Assembly: GCF_030248535.1 (NCBI RefSeq)
Contig: NZ_JAHGAJ010000007.1
Span: 124,001 to 188,000 of the forward strand
DNA: 64,000 nt
Direction: 5' to 3'
Source: Vibrio sp. D404a
GTDB lineage: Bacteria; Pseudomonadota; Gammaproteobacteria; Enterobacterales; Vibrionaceae
In this document: positions 18,585 through 28,532 of the stretch, piece by piece
Layout: each line of letters opens with the position of its first letter
How positions within the stretch are numbered: position 1 is the first letter of the stretch
Notes under the pieces: model-generated
What the model was told of the DNA's origin: nothing
Seen by the model: the letters and a program-made list of their open reading frames with translations, nothing else
The model's database searches: none
Position numbers and translations under genes: made by a program

Positions 18585-18769
18585 GCGCTTTCTCTCCCAA
18601 GTTTGTGTAAATGCAAGGTACTCCGACCTTTTCATGCGATACAAACTAGCACCCCACGCAGCAACATGCAACAAATTATTAACCTATCATTTAGGAATAA
18701 ATAGCACTTCACTCTGATTTATTATGCACAAAGTAGCGTTTTCCTCTCAATTAGATGAATAGTAGCTAT

Positions 18770-18797
18770 AAAAAAGCCCCGATTAACGGGGCTTTTA
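18770..18797 (-). terminator. Rho-independent terminator after the unknown lipoprotein gene
   Basis: AGCCCCG and CGGGGCT arms around a five-base loop, with six T residues on the minus strand (and T4 on the plus strand). Confidence 0.9.
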
Positions 18798-18824
18798 TGT
18801 TTTATTTTTGTTAACCCAGCAACA

Positions 18825-20264
18825 TTAACCAGCTGGTATTTCTTTCTCAATTTTTTGATAACTCAATTCAGATTTGTCCAGAATTGAACTTCTTTTTGTC
18901 GTAGGTGGTAACAATAACGAAACTCTATCCACGAATTTGTCAGAACTTTGTGGGCTTGAATACTCATTAGCTAAAAGCTCAAACTCTGTTGACGTAACAG
19001 AACCTAAAGACATATATGTCACTTCAATTACATTACCATCGGTCGGCAATGCACTATTTGAAATACCATCATATTCTGGGATATTTACATCAACAATAGA
19101 GGAAGATGATTTTGCATAGACTGCATGTTTTGCAACAGTATCCACTGGAATATTAATTCTAACTACTGTTTCTTCATTTAAATCAACTGCACCGTTACTA
19201 CTAACTTCGCAGCTACTTACTCCACAATCTAGCCTTGGGTTACTGTTCGTAATCACCGCATCTGCATCAACAAAATCAACGTCTAGGAAATTACCCATGC
19301 TTGAGATGTATTGATTTTTGTCAATAGTCCACCCTTCATCGTGATAGGCGCTCGTCGATATTGAGTAAGTGAAATCATCCGAGTATTTCAAGTTAAGATC
19401 TAATGAAGTTACAGCTTGCCATTTGAACCGTGCTGTATCCGCGTTTGCACTGACAACTGCAGATTCCGAGCTCAATGAACTATTCGAATTCCATGAGAGT
19501 GGAACACTATCAGTTAGCTCTTTCAATGACACCGCATTCGGCGTTGTTCCATCATCATTCGACAGATCACTACCTTTTATTGATGCGTACTCGATAATTG
19601 AGCCGTTGGCATCATACCCTGCCCCCAAGATATCCTCATTGCCATCAATAATGCTAAGCTCTTTGATAAGGGAATTTCCTAACTTTTGTCCACTCCAATA
19701 AGTTTCAACCGAATATGAAGCGATACTATTAGCGCTTGCGAGTATAACCGCTTTTTCTTCAGATGCTCGCGAGAGCTGATTTGATGTATAGCACGCAGCT
19801 GTGCCTTGTGTCGCTTCAATATTGATTAGATAATTTCCTAAAAGCTCTTTTTGAATTGACAATGTATGCGCAAATTCAGTACCAGCGAAACTTACACTAT
19901 CAATAACAGTAACAAAACCACCATCCTCAACATCATTTTCTGTGAATGTCAACTTGCCATTAGATAACTTATCCTTCAAAGATTTATTGAACGAACCATC
20001 AGCATTATAACTATGAATATCGTACACCGTTGTAGCTATCTTTGCGTAGTCAAAGTTGCCATCACTATAGGATCTAAAAATAGTTGGGCTACTAGTATTC
20101 GTGCATTCTGAAGTCGACTTGTTAACTTCCATCTGCACAAATTCAAATGTATAACTTTTTATTACAGGACCACCGCCCCCGCCACCACCGCCGCTTCCGC
20201 CGCCACAACCAACCAGTAGTCCTGAGATCATTGCCGCTAGTGGCAACATTTGTGTCTTTTTCAT
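18825..20264 (-). CDS. Unknown lipoprotein with glycine-rich linker
   Basis: Function not recognised. I start at 20264 (MKKTQMLPLAAMISGLLVGC), where AGGA lies nine bases upstream. The longer frame to 20339 adds 25 residues without a signal sequence. The lipobox LVGC at about 17-20 is followed by GGGS and eight Gly, a flexible tether like that of the ImpA-type lipoprotein in this window. The other 450 residues are rich in Ser, Asn, Asp and Thr with alternating hydrophobics, suggesting a beta-rich surface-exposed fold. Four Cys outside the lipobox (one near 40, one near 160, and a close pair CGVSSC near 360) could form disulfides. It is a single gene with its own terminator. Confidence 0.65.
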   Translation of the reverse strand: MKKTQMLPLAAMISGLLVGCGGGSGGGGGGGGPVIKSYTFEFVQMEVNKSTSECTNTSSPTIFRSYSDGNFDYAKIATTVYDIHSYNADGSFNKSLKDKLSNGKLTFTENDVEDGGFVTVIDSVSFAGTEFAHTLSIQKELLGNYLINIEATQGTAACYTSNQLSRASEEKAVILASANSIASYSVETYWSGQKLGNSLIKELSIIDGNEDILGAGYDANGSIIEYASIKGSDLSNDDGTTPNAVSLKELTDSVPLSWNSNSSLSSESAVVSANADTARFKWQAVTSLDLNLKYSDDFTYSISTSAYHDEGWTIDKNQYISSMGNFLDVDFVDADAVITNSNPRLDCGVSSCEVSSNGAVDLNEETVVRINIPVDTVAKHAVYAKSSSSIVDVNIPEYDGISNSALPTDGNVIEVTYMSLGSVTSTEFELLANEYSSPQSSDKFVDRVSLLLPPTTKRSSILDKSELSYQKIEKEIPAG

Positions 20265-20483
20265 CGATTTTCGTCCTGTTTGTGGCAACAGCGCGCCAAA
20301 ATTAAGTCTCTGCGGATGATATAGCAAAAAGCACGCCAAACATTAAGGAGCTACCTTATCCTTAGGACAAAACTGTGACGAGGTGGGATAAACGTCAAGT
20401 TATGAAAACAAATTACACATTTCTTTAAAGTTTACTTATTGAGCAAGAGCATTTTGTAGCTTTCTTTCACATAAACTCATAAA

Positions 20484-20497
20484 GTGATCAAGATCAA
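20484..20497 (+). promoter_or_regulatory. FNR-like binding site upstream of DUF3360 gene
   Basis: GTGAT-CAAG-ATCAA matches the FNR consensus TTGAT-N4-ATCAA at nine of ten positions. It lies about 205 bp before the start codon. Together with the neighbouring pflB this suggests anaerobic induction. CRP recognises related half-sites and is the alternative. Confidence 0.55.
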
Positions 20498-20537
20498 TCA
20501 CCCTAAAGGGTAAGCTTGTTAGACTCCCCGACACACA

Positions 20538-20598
20538 ATAAGGCATATAAAAATGCCAAATGTTTCTTTTAACTTTGCTGCATAAGGCACATAAAAAT
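20538..20598 (+). repeat. 17-base direct repeats spaced 44 bp
   Basis: ATAAGGCATATAAAAAT (20538-20554) recurs as ATAAGGCACATAAAAAT (20582-20598) with one mismatch. The 44-bp period is about four helical turns, so both copies face the same side of the helix, as expected of a regulator site. No known consensus was matched. Confidence 0.6.
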
Positions 20599-20702
20599 CG
20601 TGCAACATTGTGTTAATGAGTTATAAACAAGAGATGACGCAATTTCGCGCACTTATAGAATTCATCTTTAGAATTACTACCAAATAAAAATATGAGGAAT
20701 CT

Positions 20703-22244
20703 ATGTCAGACGTTGTCAACAATGCGAACTCTGAAGTAGAAGAAAAAAGCTATCAAGAGCTTCACCGCCCTGCTTCTGAATTCGAAAGCCGCTCAGACTA
20801 CCTAGATCACGAGCTGCAAATCATGAAGCCTCGCCGCTTCGGCCTTAACCTTCCTGGTCGTGACTTCCGTTTTGAACTTGAAGATCTTGTTCCAGCACTT
20901 GCTGGTACTATCGGCATCATCGCGATGTACTCAGCGGTAATGATGTCTTGGGCAGAAGGTCTAACGGCAGCTTGGGATCACGTTAACCTAGGCAAAGACT
21001 TCGCGATTGAAGTAGCACGTGTAGAGATGCTTATCCCTGCTCTACTTTTCTGTATTCTTGCTTCTGGTTTCTTTAACCCGAAAGCAAACCTTGCCGGCAA
21101 CCACGGCCCAATGATCCCTCTTATCGGTACCATTGCTCTTGCTGGTGCTCACCCTCTTGCATTGGCAATCCTTATCGGTGTCTTTGGTTTAATCCTGAGT
21201 CTACTCAAAGGTGGTTCGAAACTGGTTAACCTTACCTCTGAAGGTACTGCCGGTGGCTTGCTCATCTTCCTTGGTCTAACCGGTACTATGAGCCAAATCA
21301 ACTCAATCCAAGAGTGGGCTGTTGGTCTTCAATCTGACACCGTTGCTGCTGGTAGCATGGGTTACATCGGTCTAATCGTACTTGCGGTTACTATTGGCCT
21401 ATACGCTTTCCTTGCTAAAGTAAATAAGCGTTGGCTAGCGATTCCGGTTTGTGCCTTTACTGGTCTAATAATCGCTCTAGTGCTTGGTGCAGGTTTTGAC
21501 ATTAAGTTCGTAACTGAAACTGGTCTTCCAAACCTAAACCCAATTTACTGGTGGGGTTCAACTGAAGAAGGTTGGATGCTAGGTCTACCAAACGTAGAAC
21601 ACTTCATCGCTTCTCTACCATTTGCAATCCTTGCGGTAGCAATGTGGTCGCCTGACTTCCTAGGTCACCGTATCTTCCAAGAGTTGAACTACCCTAAAAA
21701 GTCTGAAAAAGTTCTTATGGATGTAGATGACACAATGACTATGTGTTCAGTACGTCAAATGGTTGGTACAGCTGTGGGTGGTGGTAACATCACATCTTCT
21801 TGGGGTACTTACATGATCCCAGCAGCGATTGCTAAACGTCCTATCCCTGGCGGTGCAATCCTACTTGGTTCTCTATGTATCATTGTTGCGATTCTTGGCT
21901 TCCCAATGGACGTAGCAGTATGGCCACCAGTGATGCGTGTTGCGCTACTTGTAGGTGTATCTCTACCTCTACTTGAAGCCGGTATGCAGATGGTTAAAGA
22001 TTCAAAAGACTCTCAAGCAGCTGGTATCTGTATCTTCGGTTCAGCGGTTGTTAACCCAGTTCTAGCTTGGGCTCTAACAATGCTTCTTGATAACAATGGC
22101 CTAATTGGTGACAAAGAGCGTCCTAAACGTCTATCTTTTGTAGACAAGATCGTTATCCCGGTTGGTGTACTTGTTATCTGTCTTGTTGCAATGCTTGCTG
22201 TAGGTATGCTTGAAGGCCAATACGGCATTAAAGCTTGGCTATAA
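20703..22244 (+). CDS. DUF3360 polytopic membrane protein (putative transporter)
   Basis: A 513-residue inner-membrane protein with a roughly 60-residue charged N-terminal tail and about 11-12 hydrophobic segments. It matches what I know as the Vibrio DUF3360 family, whose substrate is not established. The segment FNPKANLAGNHGPMIPLIG in an early helix, with a later ITSSWGTYMIPAAIAK, recalls the repeat-helix motifs of the SLC23/SLC26-like transporter fold (inference). Codon choice is strongly biased toward GGT, CTT/CTA and GTA as in pflB next door, suggesting high expression. An FNR-like site upstream and a terminator downstream separate it from pflB. ATGAGGAATCT precedes ATG. Confidence 0.75.
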   Translation: MSDVVNNANSEVEEKSYQELHRPASEFESRSDYLDHELQIMKPRRFGLNLPGRDFRFELEDLVPALAGTIGIIAMYSAVMMSWAEGLTAAWDHVNLGKDFAIEVARVEMLIPALLFCILASGFFNPKANLAGNHGPMIPLIGTIALAGAHPLALAILIGVFGLILSLLKGGSKLVNLTSEGTAGGLLIFLGLTGTMSQINSIQEWAVGLQSDTVAAGSMGYIGLIVLAVTIGLYAFLAKVNKRWLAIPVCAFTGLIIALVLGAGFDIKFVTETGLPNLNPIYWWGSTEEGWMLGLPNVEHFIASLPFAILAVAMWSPDFLGHRIFQELNYPKKSEKVLMDVDDTMTMCSVRQMVGTAVGGGNITSSWGTYMIPAAIAKRPIPGGAILLGSLCIIVAILGFPMDVAVWPPVMRVALLVGVSLPLLEAGMQMVKDSKDSQAAGICIFGSAVVNPVLAWALTMLLDNNGLIGDKERPKRLSFVDKIVIPVGVLVICLVAMLAVGMLEGQYGIKAWL

Positions 22245-22324
22245 GTTGGTCTGAATACTCTGATGAAACGTATTTAGTGAGCACAGCTAGATTCAAATAA
22301 ACAGAGTAAATTCAAAAAAAGTTT

Positions 22325-22360
22325 GGGTGGTGCAAGTCACCACCCCTATTTTCTCAACTT
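22325..22360 (+). terminator. Rho-independent terminator after DUF3360 gene
   Basis: GGGTGGTG-CAAGT-CACCACCC stem-loop followed by CTATTTT. Confidence 0.85.
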
Positions 22361-22586
22361 TTTTTAGCATTTATTGATTTAGTTTAAGGTTTGCAGAAAA
22401 TTTTTAGCGTAGTCTTGAATACATCGAAGTGAGACACCATTTAAAAAGTAATGACAATATATATAATCATATGAATCCGATGTGATAATACATATTGTTA
22501 TTAATAAGAGTGTACTACCCTATACAGGGGCGCTGGCTCAACAGCGTTAAAGTACGTGTTTTTTCTACTAAAAAGGTAGGTATGTC
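22361..22586 (+). promoter_or_regulatory. pflB promoter/leader region
   Basis: AT-rich region of about 225 bp. TTGAT-TTAG-TTTAA at 22374-22387 is a degraded FNR-type site (eight of ten matches). TATAAT-like sequences lie near 22460-22465. The ribosome site AAGGTAGG precedes the pflB ATG. Confidence 0.4.
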
Positions 22587-24863
22587 ATGGCAGAGCAATT
22601 TGCTAAAGCTTGGGAAGGTTTTGCTGCAGGTGAGTGGCAAAATGAAGTAAACGTTCGTGATTTCATTCAAAAGAACTACGCGCCGTATGAAGGCGACGAA
22701 TCTTTCCTAGTTTCTGAAGGTACTGAAGCAACTAACAAGCTTTGGGCTTCGGTAATGGAAGGTATCAAACAGGAAAACGCAACTAAGGCGCCTGTAGAAT
22801 TCGATACTTCTGTTATCTCTACCATCACTTCTCACGATGCTGGTTACATAGAGAAAGACCTAGAAACAATCGTTGGTCTTCAAACTGAGAAACCACTTAA
22901 GCGTGCTATCATCCCTAACGGCGGTATCCGCATGGTTGAGGGTTCTTGCAAAGCATACGGTGAGACTCTAGATCCAGCTGTTTCAAAAATTTACTCTGAA
23001 TACCGTAAAACACACAATGCTGGTGTTTTCGATATCTACACACCTGATATCCTAAAATGTCGTAAGTCTGGTGTTCTAACTGGTCTTCCAGATGCATACG
23101 GTCGTGGTCGTATCATCGGTGACTACCGTCGCGTAGCTCTATACGGTATCGACTTCCTAATGAAAGACAAGCAAGCTCAGTTTGCTTCTCTTCAAGAGCA
23201 ATTCGAAAGCGGCGAAAACCTAGCAGAAACAATGCAACTTCGCGAAGAGATCTCTGAGCAACACCGCGCTCTAGGTCAAATCAAAGAGATGGCTGCTAAA
23301 TACGGCTTCGATATCTCTGAGCCAGCTCAAACAGCTCAAGAAGCTATCCAGTGGACTTACTTCGGCTACCTAGCAGCTGTTAAGTCTCAAAACGGTGCTG
23401 CAATGTCTCTAGGTCGTACTTCGACTTTCCTAGACATCTTCATCGAGCGTGATATCGCTGCTGGCAAGATCACTGAAGTTGAAGCTCAAGAAATGATCGA
23501 CCACTTCGTAATGAAGCTACGTATGGTTCGTTTCCTACGTACTCCTGAGTACGATGAGCTATTCTCTGGTGACCCAATTTGGGCTACTGAGTCTATGGGT
23601 GGTATGGGTATCGACGGTCGTACACTAGTAACACGTACGAACTTCCGTTTCCTAAACTCTCTATACACTATGGGTCCTTCTCCAGAGCCAAACATCACTG
23701 TTCTTTGGTCTGAGCAACTACCTGACGGCTTCAAGCGTTTCTGTGCGAAGGTATCTATCGATACTTCTTCTATCCAGTACGAAAATGATGACCTAATGCG
23801 TCCTGACCTTGAGTCTGATGATTACGCTATCGCTTGTTGTGTATCTCCAATGATCGTTGGTAAGCAAATGCAGTTCTTCGGTGCTCGTGCTAACCTTGCG
23901 AAAACAATGCTTTACGCAATCAACGGCGGTGTAGATGAGAAGCTTAAACTTCAAGTAGGTCCTGTTTCTGACAAGATCACTGACGAAGTTCTTAACTACG
24001 ATGACGTAATGGGTCGCCTAGACACATTCATGGACTGGCTAGCTAAGCAATACGTGACTGCGCTAAACAGCATTCACTACATGCACGACAAGTACAGCTA
24101 CGAAGCGTCTCTAATGGCTCTTCACGACCGTGACGTTCGTCGTACTATGGCTTGTGGTATCGCTGGTCTATCTGTTGCAGCTGACTCTCTATCTGCAATT
24201 AAGTTTGCTAAAGTTAAGCCAATCCGTGACGAAGACGGTATCGCAACTGACTTCGAAATCGAAGGCGATTACCCTAAATACGGTAACAACGACTCTCGTG
24301 TAGATGATATCGCTTGTGAACTAGTTTCTACGTTCATGAACAAGATCCGTAAGCTTAAGACTTACCGTAACTCTATCCCTACACAGTCAGTTCTTACTAT
24401 TACATCTAACGTTGTATACGGTAAGAAGACAGGTAACACTCCAGACGGTCGTCGTGCTGGTGCTCCTTTCGCTCCTGGTGCTAACCCAATGCACGGTCGT
24501 GATGAGAAAGGTGCTGTAGCGTCACTAACGTCTGTAGGTAAACTACCGTTTGCTGATGCACAAGATGGTATCTCTTACACGTTCTCTATCGTACCTAACG
24601 CTCTTGGTAAAGACGTTGAAGGTCAGAAAGCGAACCTTGCAGGCCTAATGGATGGTTACTTCCACCACGAAGCTGGCATTGAAGGTGGTCAACACCTTAA
24701 CGTGAACGTTCTTAACCGTGACACTCTAGAAGACGCAGTTAAGCACCCTGAGAAATACCCTCAGCTAACAATCCGTGTATCTGGTTACGCTGTACGCTTC
24801 AACTCTCTAACTGCAGAGCAACAAGCTGACGTAATCGCACGTACATTTACTGAGTCTCTATAA
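22587..24863 (+). CDS. pflB: Pyruvate formate-lyase (formate C-acetyltransferase)
   Basis: Glycyl-radical enzyme that converts pyruvate and CoA to acetyl-CoA and formate in anaerobic growth. At 758 residues it is near the E. coli length and near-identical in its blocks. The catalytic cysteine pair is Cys417-Cys418 in IACCVSPM, and the radical site is Gly733 in [10 protein letters not shown] strong ribosome site and extremely biased codons mark a highly expressed gene. Its activase gene pflA lies 1.4 kb downstream, separated by the lpxR-like gene. In E. coli focA precedes pflB. Here that place is taken by the DUF3360 gene. Confidence 0.98.
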   Translation: MAEQFAKAWEGFAAGEWQNEVNVRDFIQKNYAPYEGDESFLVSEGTEATNKLWASVMEGIKQENATKAPVEFDTSVISTITSHDAGYIEKDLETIVGLQTEKPLKRAIIPNGGIRMVEGSCKAYGETLDPAVSKIYSEYRKTHNAGVFDIYTPDILKCRKSGVLTGLPDAYGRGRIIGDYRRVALYGIDFLMKDKQAQFASLQEQFESGENLAETMQLREEISEQHRALGQIKEMAAKYGFDISEPAQTAQEAIQWTYFGYLAAVKSQNGAAMSLGRTSTFLDIFIERDIAAGKITEVEAQEMIDHFVMKLRMVRFLRTPEYDELFSGDPIWATESMGGMGIDGRTLVTRTNFRFLNSLYTMGPSPEPNITVLWSEQLPDGFKRFCAKVSIDTSSIQYENDDLMRPDLESDDYAIACCVSPMIVGKQMQFFGARANLAKTMLYAINGGVDEKLKLQVGPVSDKITDEVLNYDDVMGRLDTFMDWLAKQYVTALNSIHYMHDKYSYEASLMALHDRDVRRTMACGIAGLSVAADSLSAIKFAKVKPIRDEDGIATDFEIEGDYPKYGNNDSRVDDIACELVSTFMNKIRKLKTYRNSIPTQSVLTITSNVVYGKKTGNTPDGRRAGAPFAPGANPMHGRDEKGAVASLTSVGKLPFADAQDGISYTFSIVPNALGKDVEGQKANLAGLMDGYFHHEAGIEGGQHLNVNVLNRDTLEDAVKHPEKYPQLTIRVSGYAVRFNSLTAEQQADVIARTFTESL

Positions 24864-24895
24864 TCTTATAGCTGACTAACACAGTAAAAATATTA

Positions 24896-24921
24896 GCCTC
24901 GCCAATGTGCGGGGCTTTTTT
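24896..24921 (+). terminator. Rho-independent terminator after pflB
   Basis: GCCTCGC and GCGGGGC arms (one T-G pair) followed by six T residues. Confidence 0.9.
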
Positions 24922-25064
24922 ATACCTATCAATATATGCCATATGGTTTATTGATAAATTGAAATGTTAAGTTGCGCAAAAATGTTTTCTTACATTCACT
25001 TTTTTTCCACACACTTCACCAAATTGCGGTACTATCTCGGTTCGTTACCAAAGAGTACCTTTTC

Positions 25065-26066
25065 ATGAAACTTGTCCGTTTTTTACCCCTGATTCTATTG
25101 TCTTTTTCATCGATTGCTTCAGAGCGTTCCACCGTCACTTTCGCTCTAGACAACGATGGCATCTTTGGCGTTGACCAAGACTATACGAACGGCTTGTTTT
25201 TGAGTTATACCTCATCGGCAATTACCCCTTACACCTGGGCAAAACCACTCAGCCTTTCAGCTTGGGGCGCAAGCTCTCTTGATAAGTGGGAAGTAACCAT
25301 CGGACATAAGATGTACACACCGTCTGATATTGAATTGGAAACACCATCGCCTAATGACCGCCCATACGCAGGTTACTTGCACACAGAGTTCAACTACATC
25401 AGCCTGCACCCTCAACAAGCACAACGTTTTAACATTACCTTTGGTACAACAGGTGAGCGTGCGCTTTCTGAAGATGCTCAAAAACTGGTTCACTCAATCA
25501 CCAAATCAGATGATCCTTTAGGTTGGGAATATCAAGTTGATGATGAGTGGGCGGGCAGCGTTGGATACCTAAGTCATTTTAATTTAATGCGCTCGCGCTC
25601 TATCGCGAATACAGACTTCGAGATCTCTAACGTATCAGAGGTGAATGTCGGTAACTTTAGAAGTGATATTTCAACAGGTTTCATGCTGCGTTGGGGTACC
25701 GATTTAGGCGGCAACTTTGGTGCGGCAACCATTACCTCTGAAAACCCTTTCCGCCCAGGCATGATCGGTGCTTCAAACACAGGTTGGTTTACATACGCAG
25801 GTCTTGAAGGTCGTTACCGTTTTAATGACATCACCATAGAAGGCGATCGTTCTGGCGTTGAAAAATATGCCAATGAAAACGGCGAAAACCCTGCAATTTA
25901 TGATGTAACACTAGAGAACATTCAAGCCACCGCTGTTGCAGGTGTTGCTTGGTACAATCAACATGTGGGTGCCGCTTTCTCATTGACCATGAAAACACCC
26001 GATTACGAAGAAGCCAAAGAGTCAATTTACACCACTGGCGGCGTCACTTTCTTCGCATTTTTCTAG
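25065..26066 (+). CDS. lpxR: LpxR-type lipid A 3'-O-deacylase (DUF2219 family)
   Basis: Outer-membrane beta-barrel enzyme that removes the 3'-acyloxyacyl group of lipid A. The start at 25065 gives a 333-residue protein with a signal peptide (MKLVRFLPLILLSFSSIAS). The longer frame to 24972 has no signal and overlaps likely promoter sequence. The mature N-terminus TVTFALDNDGIFGVDQDYTNG contains the Asn-Asp pair and the DxxYTNG motif of LpxR. NDRPYAGYLH follows at about 100, and the chain ends in aromatic FFAFF as barrels do. It lies between pflB and pflA, with terminators on both sides, so it is probably expressed alone. Residues by family match, activity not proven. Confidence 0.85.
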   Translation: MKLVRFLPLILLSFSSIASERSTVTFALDNDGIFGVDQDYTNGLFLSYTSSAITPYTWAKPLSLSAWGASSLDKWEVTIGHKMYTPSDIELETPSPNDRPYAGYLHTEFNYISLHPQQAQRFNITFGTTGERALSEDAQKLVHSITKSDDPLGWEYQVDDEWAGSVGYLSHFNLMRSRSIANTDFEISNVSEVNVGNFRSDISTGFMLRWGTDLGGNFGAATITSENPFRPGMIGASNTGWFTYAGLEGRYRFNDITIEGDRSGVEKYANENGENPAIYDVTLENIQATAVAGVAWYNQHVGAAFSLTMKTPDYEEAKESIYTTGGVTFFAFF

Positions 26067-26107
26067 GCTAAAATCAGCCGAAGTATTCATTTGCTAAACA
26101 TACAGAT

Positions 26108-26145
26108 AAAGGCAATCAACCTCAGTGGTGATTGCCTTTATTTTT
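26108..26145 (+). terminator. Rho-independent terminator after lpxR-like gene
   Basis: AAAGGCAATCA and TGATTGCCTTT arms around a ten-base loop, followed by ATTTTT. Confidence 0.92.
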
Positions 26146-26229
26146 AGGCGCTCAAAGGGCATTGACCCTATTTTATGTACCGTTTTTGTAATAAAATAAC
26201 CAACATAAATACTAATACGAGAACAGCTC

Positions 26230-26970
26230 ATGTCTACAACTGGTCGCATTCACTCATTCGAATCTTGTGGTACCGTCGACGGCCCAGGAATCCGCTTTAT
26301 TGTGTTTCTACAGGGCTGTCTAATGCGCTGTATGTACTGTCACAACCGTGATACTTGGGACACGCATGACGGCAAAGAAGTAACCGTTGAAGAGATCATC
26401 AACGAAGCAAAATCTTATCGTCACTTTATGAAGGCTTCTGGCGGTGGTGTGACGTGTTCAGGTGGTGAAGCAATGTTACAACCTGAGTTCGTACGTGACT
26501 TTTTCCTAGCTGCAAAAGCGGAAGGCATCCACACTTGTCTCGACACTAACGGCTACATTCGCAAACACACAGACGTTATCGATGAGGTGCTAGACGCATC
26601 TGATCTTGTTATGCTTGACCTTAAGCACATGCGTGACGAAATCCACCAAGACTTCATAGGTGTATCTAACAAACGTACTCTCGATTTCGCCCGTTACCTG
26701 CACAAGATTGGCAAGACGACTTGGATTCGTTATGTTGTCGTTCCTGGCTACACAGACAACCCTGAAGATGCGCGCCTACTAGGTGAGTTCATTAAAGATA
26801 TGGACAACATTGAAAAGGTAGAGCTACTGCCATACCACAAACTTGGTGCTCACAAATGGGAAGCTCTAGGCATTGAGTACCCTCTAGAAGGTGTGAATCC
26901 ACCAAGCAAAGAGACTATGGATGAGATTGTATCAATACTGAGTGAGTACCACTCCAACGTTAAGTACTGA
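26230..26970 (+). CDS. pflA: Pyruvate formate-lyase activating enzyme
   Basis: Radical-SAM activase that installs the glycyl radical on PflB, 246 residues, cytoplasmic. The iron-sulfur motif CLMRCMYC is at about 30-37 within [19 protein letters not shown]. The GGE-type SAM motif is [18 protein letters not shown] (about 75-92), and DTNGY and LLPYHKLG also fit PflA. GAGAACAGCTC precedes ATG as a weak ribosome site. It is separated from pflB by the lpxR-like gene, so co-transcription with pflB is unlikely given the two intervening terminators. Confidence 0.97.
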   Translation: MSTTGRIHSFESCGTVDGPGIRFIVFLQGCLMRCMYCHNRDTWDTHDGKEVTVEEIINEAKSYRHFMKASGGGVTCSGGEAMLQPEFVRDFFLAAKAEGIHTCLDTNGYIRKHTDVIDEVLDASDLVMLDLKHMRDEIHQDFIGVSNKRTLDFARYLHKIGKTTWIRYVVVPGYTDNPEDARLLGEFIKDMDNIEKVELLPYHKLGAHKWEALGIEYPLEGVNPPSKETMDEIVSILSEYHSNVKY

Positions 26971-26987
26971 TCCACTAATTCTTTAGG

Positions 26988-27016
26988 AGCGCTTCATTTG
27001 ATGAGGCGCTTTTTTA
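26988..27016 (+). terminator. Rho-independent terminator after pflA
   Basis: AGCGCTTCAT and ATGAGGCGCT form a ten-pair stem with a three-base loop, followed by TTTTTATT. Confidence 0.93.
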
Positions 27017-27207
27017 TTGGCGCTCTACTGCGCCACTCATTCACGGTTTCTATTCATCTCCTCTCATTTTTCGTTACAACTTCTGTTGATCATTTCAAAA
27101 AAACGTATTAAATCCGTGTTGAGATCATGTTTCGGTAAGTAGAATTGCTGTTACTCTTACCTCAACAAACAAATTACAACATTTAGTTTTTTAGTGAGGT
27201 TCCTCCC

Positions 27208-27708
27208 ATGGAAATGACCAATGCTCAGCGTCTAATTCTATCAAATCAATACTACCTAATGTCTCAAATGGATCCTGAGAACTCAGCTAAATACCAGCGT
27301 CTACAAACGATTGTAGAACGTGGTTACGAACTACAAATGCGTGAACTGAACAAAGAGTTTGGTTGCCTAACAGAAGCAGAGTGTCGCGAAATTATCGACA
27401 TCATGGAGATGTACCACGCGATGCAAGAATCAAACAAGATGCTTGCAGATGAAGAGCGTAAAGAAGTGGATCAACGTCGTTTACAGTTCCTAGGATTTGA
27501 CATTGCATCTGAAGCACAGATCGTACATTACGTGCGCTTCCTGACTGACTCAGAAGGCCTTTACCCGCAGTTTGATAAAGCGGATCACCACTTCAACAGC
27601 CAAATGCCGATGCTTGATAAGTACCGCCGCATGCTGACGACATGGCGCAACTGCCCTCGCCAATACCACCTATGTGCGACAGAGCTATCTCAAATCTTCA
27701 ACGCATAG
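27208..27708 (+). CDS. yfbU: YfbU family protein
   Basis: Small cytoplasmic, largely helical protein of 166 residues that matches E. coli YfbU along its whole length, opening [18 protein letters not shown] and ending [18 protein letters not shown]. The family is conserved in enterics and vibrios. E. coli YfbU has been linked to cell death when overproduced, but its biochemical role is not known to me. GTGAGG precedes ATG. It is flanked by terminators on both sides, so it is a single-gene unit. Confidence 0.93.
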   Translation: MEMTNAQRLILSNQYYLMSQMDPENSAKYQRLQTIVERGYELQMRELNKEFGCLTEAECREIIDIMEMYHAMQESNKMLADEERKEVDQRRLQFLGFDIASEAQIVHYVRFLTDSEGLYPQFDKADHHFNSQMPMLDKYRRMLTTWRNCPRQYHLCATELSQIFNA

Positions 27709-27726
27709 TAGATAGACAAAAATAAT

Positions 27727-27758
27727 AAAGGGTTGCTCATGATGGGCAACCCTTTTTG
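27727..27758 (+). terminator. Rho-independent terminator after yfbU
   Basis: AAAGGGTTGC and GCAACCCTTT arms, then TTG. It also faces the convergent MipA-type gene. Confidence 0.92.
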
Positions 27759-27776
27759 ACATCTTAAAGACGGATA

Positions 27777-28532
27777 TTAGAAAACGTAGGCGATACCAAC
27801 GTTAGCGGTCGTATTAATGCCGCTCTCAATGATCGGACTTCTCTCGATATCGCCCTCTAGATTGGTATAACGCACACCACCGGTTACACGAATGTTTGGC
27901 GTAATATGCATGTAACCACCCAAACCAATGAAGTATTGACCATCCCAATCGGCATCAAATTCGTTCAGGTTCGTTCTTGCGGCCTCTTCAGAGCTCACGC
28001 CGTAAAGATGGTTGTTCAAACGTTCACTGTTATACGCATAACCAATTGAAGGCGTAATCCCCCACCCTTTACGGCGAATCGGTAGTCTCCAAGCTGCTTC
28101 TGCATAGATGCCGTTGTGTTTAAAACCCAAGTCTGAACCAGCAGAAACCTCAAGCATGCCCACCAAAGTAATCAATTGATAGCTCACGCCACCCAATACC
28201 GATGCCTCTCTTTCATCCAGCTCTCGGATATCAGCGTTGTCGGAATCGCCCGGTTTTAGTGTTCGTGGATCGTAAAGGGCACGAAAAACGATATTCTGAG
28301 GTGTACCAACAGGGAATAGACGATAGCCAAGACTAAAGCCACGCATGAAAAAGTGTTCACCTTCGTAACCCACAACTGGAATCACAGCTTTGTTAGAAGG
28401 GGTATCTTTATAAACCGCTGGTGAGTAAGAAGCCGCTACGCCTAATGACCATTGAGATATCTTTGCTTGCACCCCAGAAGTCGCCAATAAAGTGGTACCC
28501 ACCACCAACGCTTTTACCCAATTACTCTTCAC
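27777..28532 (-). CDS. MipA/OmpV family outer-membrane protein
   Basis: Outer-membrane beta-barrel of the MipA/OmpV family, 251 residues. I choose the GTG at 28532 because AAGG lies eight bases upstream and the protein then begins with a clean signal peptide (KSNWVKALVVGTTLLATSGVQA). The open frame extends to an ATG at 28604, but that adds 24 residues in front of the signal. Family landmarks are WSLGVAASYSPAVYKD at the mature start, alternating strands, GITPSIGYAYNSERLNNHLYGVS split across about 160-185, and the terminal strand NVGIAYVF ending in Phe. MipA binds murein-processing enzymes in E. coli and OmpV is antigenic in vibrios. The specific role here is unknown. Confidence 0.85.
   Translation of the reverse strand: MKSNWVKALVVGTTLLATSGVQAKISQWSLGVAASYSPAVYKDTPSNKAVIPVVGYEGEHFFMRGFSLGYRLFPVGTPQNIVFRALYDPRTLKPGDSDNADIRELDEREASVLGGVSYQLITLVGMLEVSAGSDLGFKHNGIYAEAAWRLPIRRKGWGITPSIGYAYNSERLNNHLYGVSSEEAARTNLNEFDADWDGQYFIGLGGYMHITPNIRVTGGVRYTNLEGDIERSPIIESGINTTANVGIAYVF

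Larger units (their letters stand above)
20265..20702. other. Divergent regulatory region between the lipoprotein and DUF3360 genes
   Basis: About 440 bp, no gene seen. It carries an FNR-like site and a pair of 17-base direct repeats, listed separately, and a small hairpin GGCAT-N6-ATGCC (20542-20557). Confidence 0.6.

Noticed and set aside
22447..22510. Long imperfect inverted repeat (ACAATAT ... ATATTGT) before pflB
   Set aside because: The arms are short, AT-only in part and far apart. This is likely to arise by chance in AT-rich DNA.
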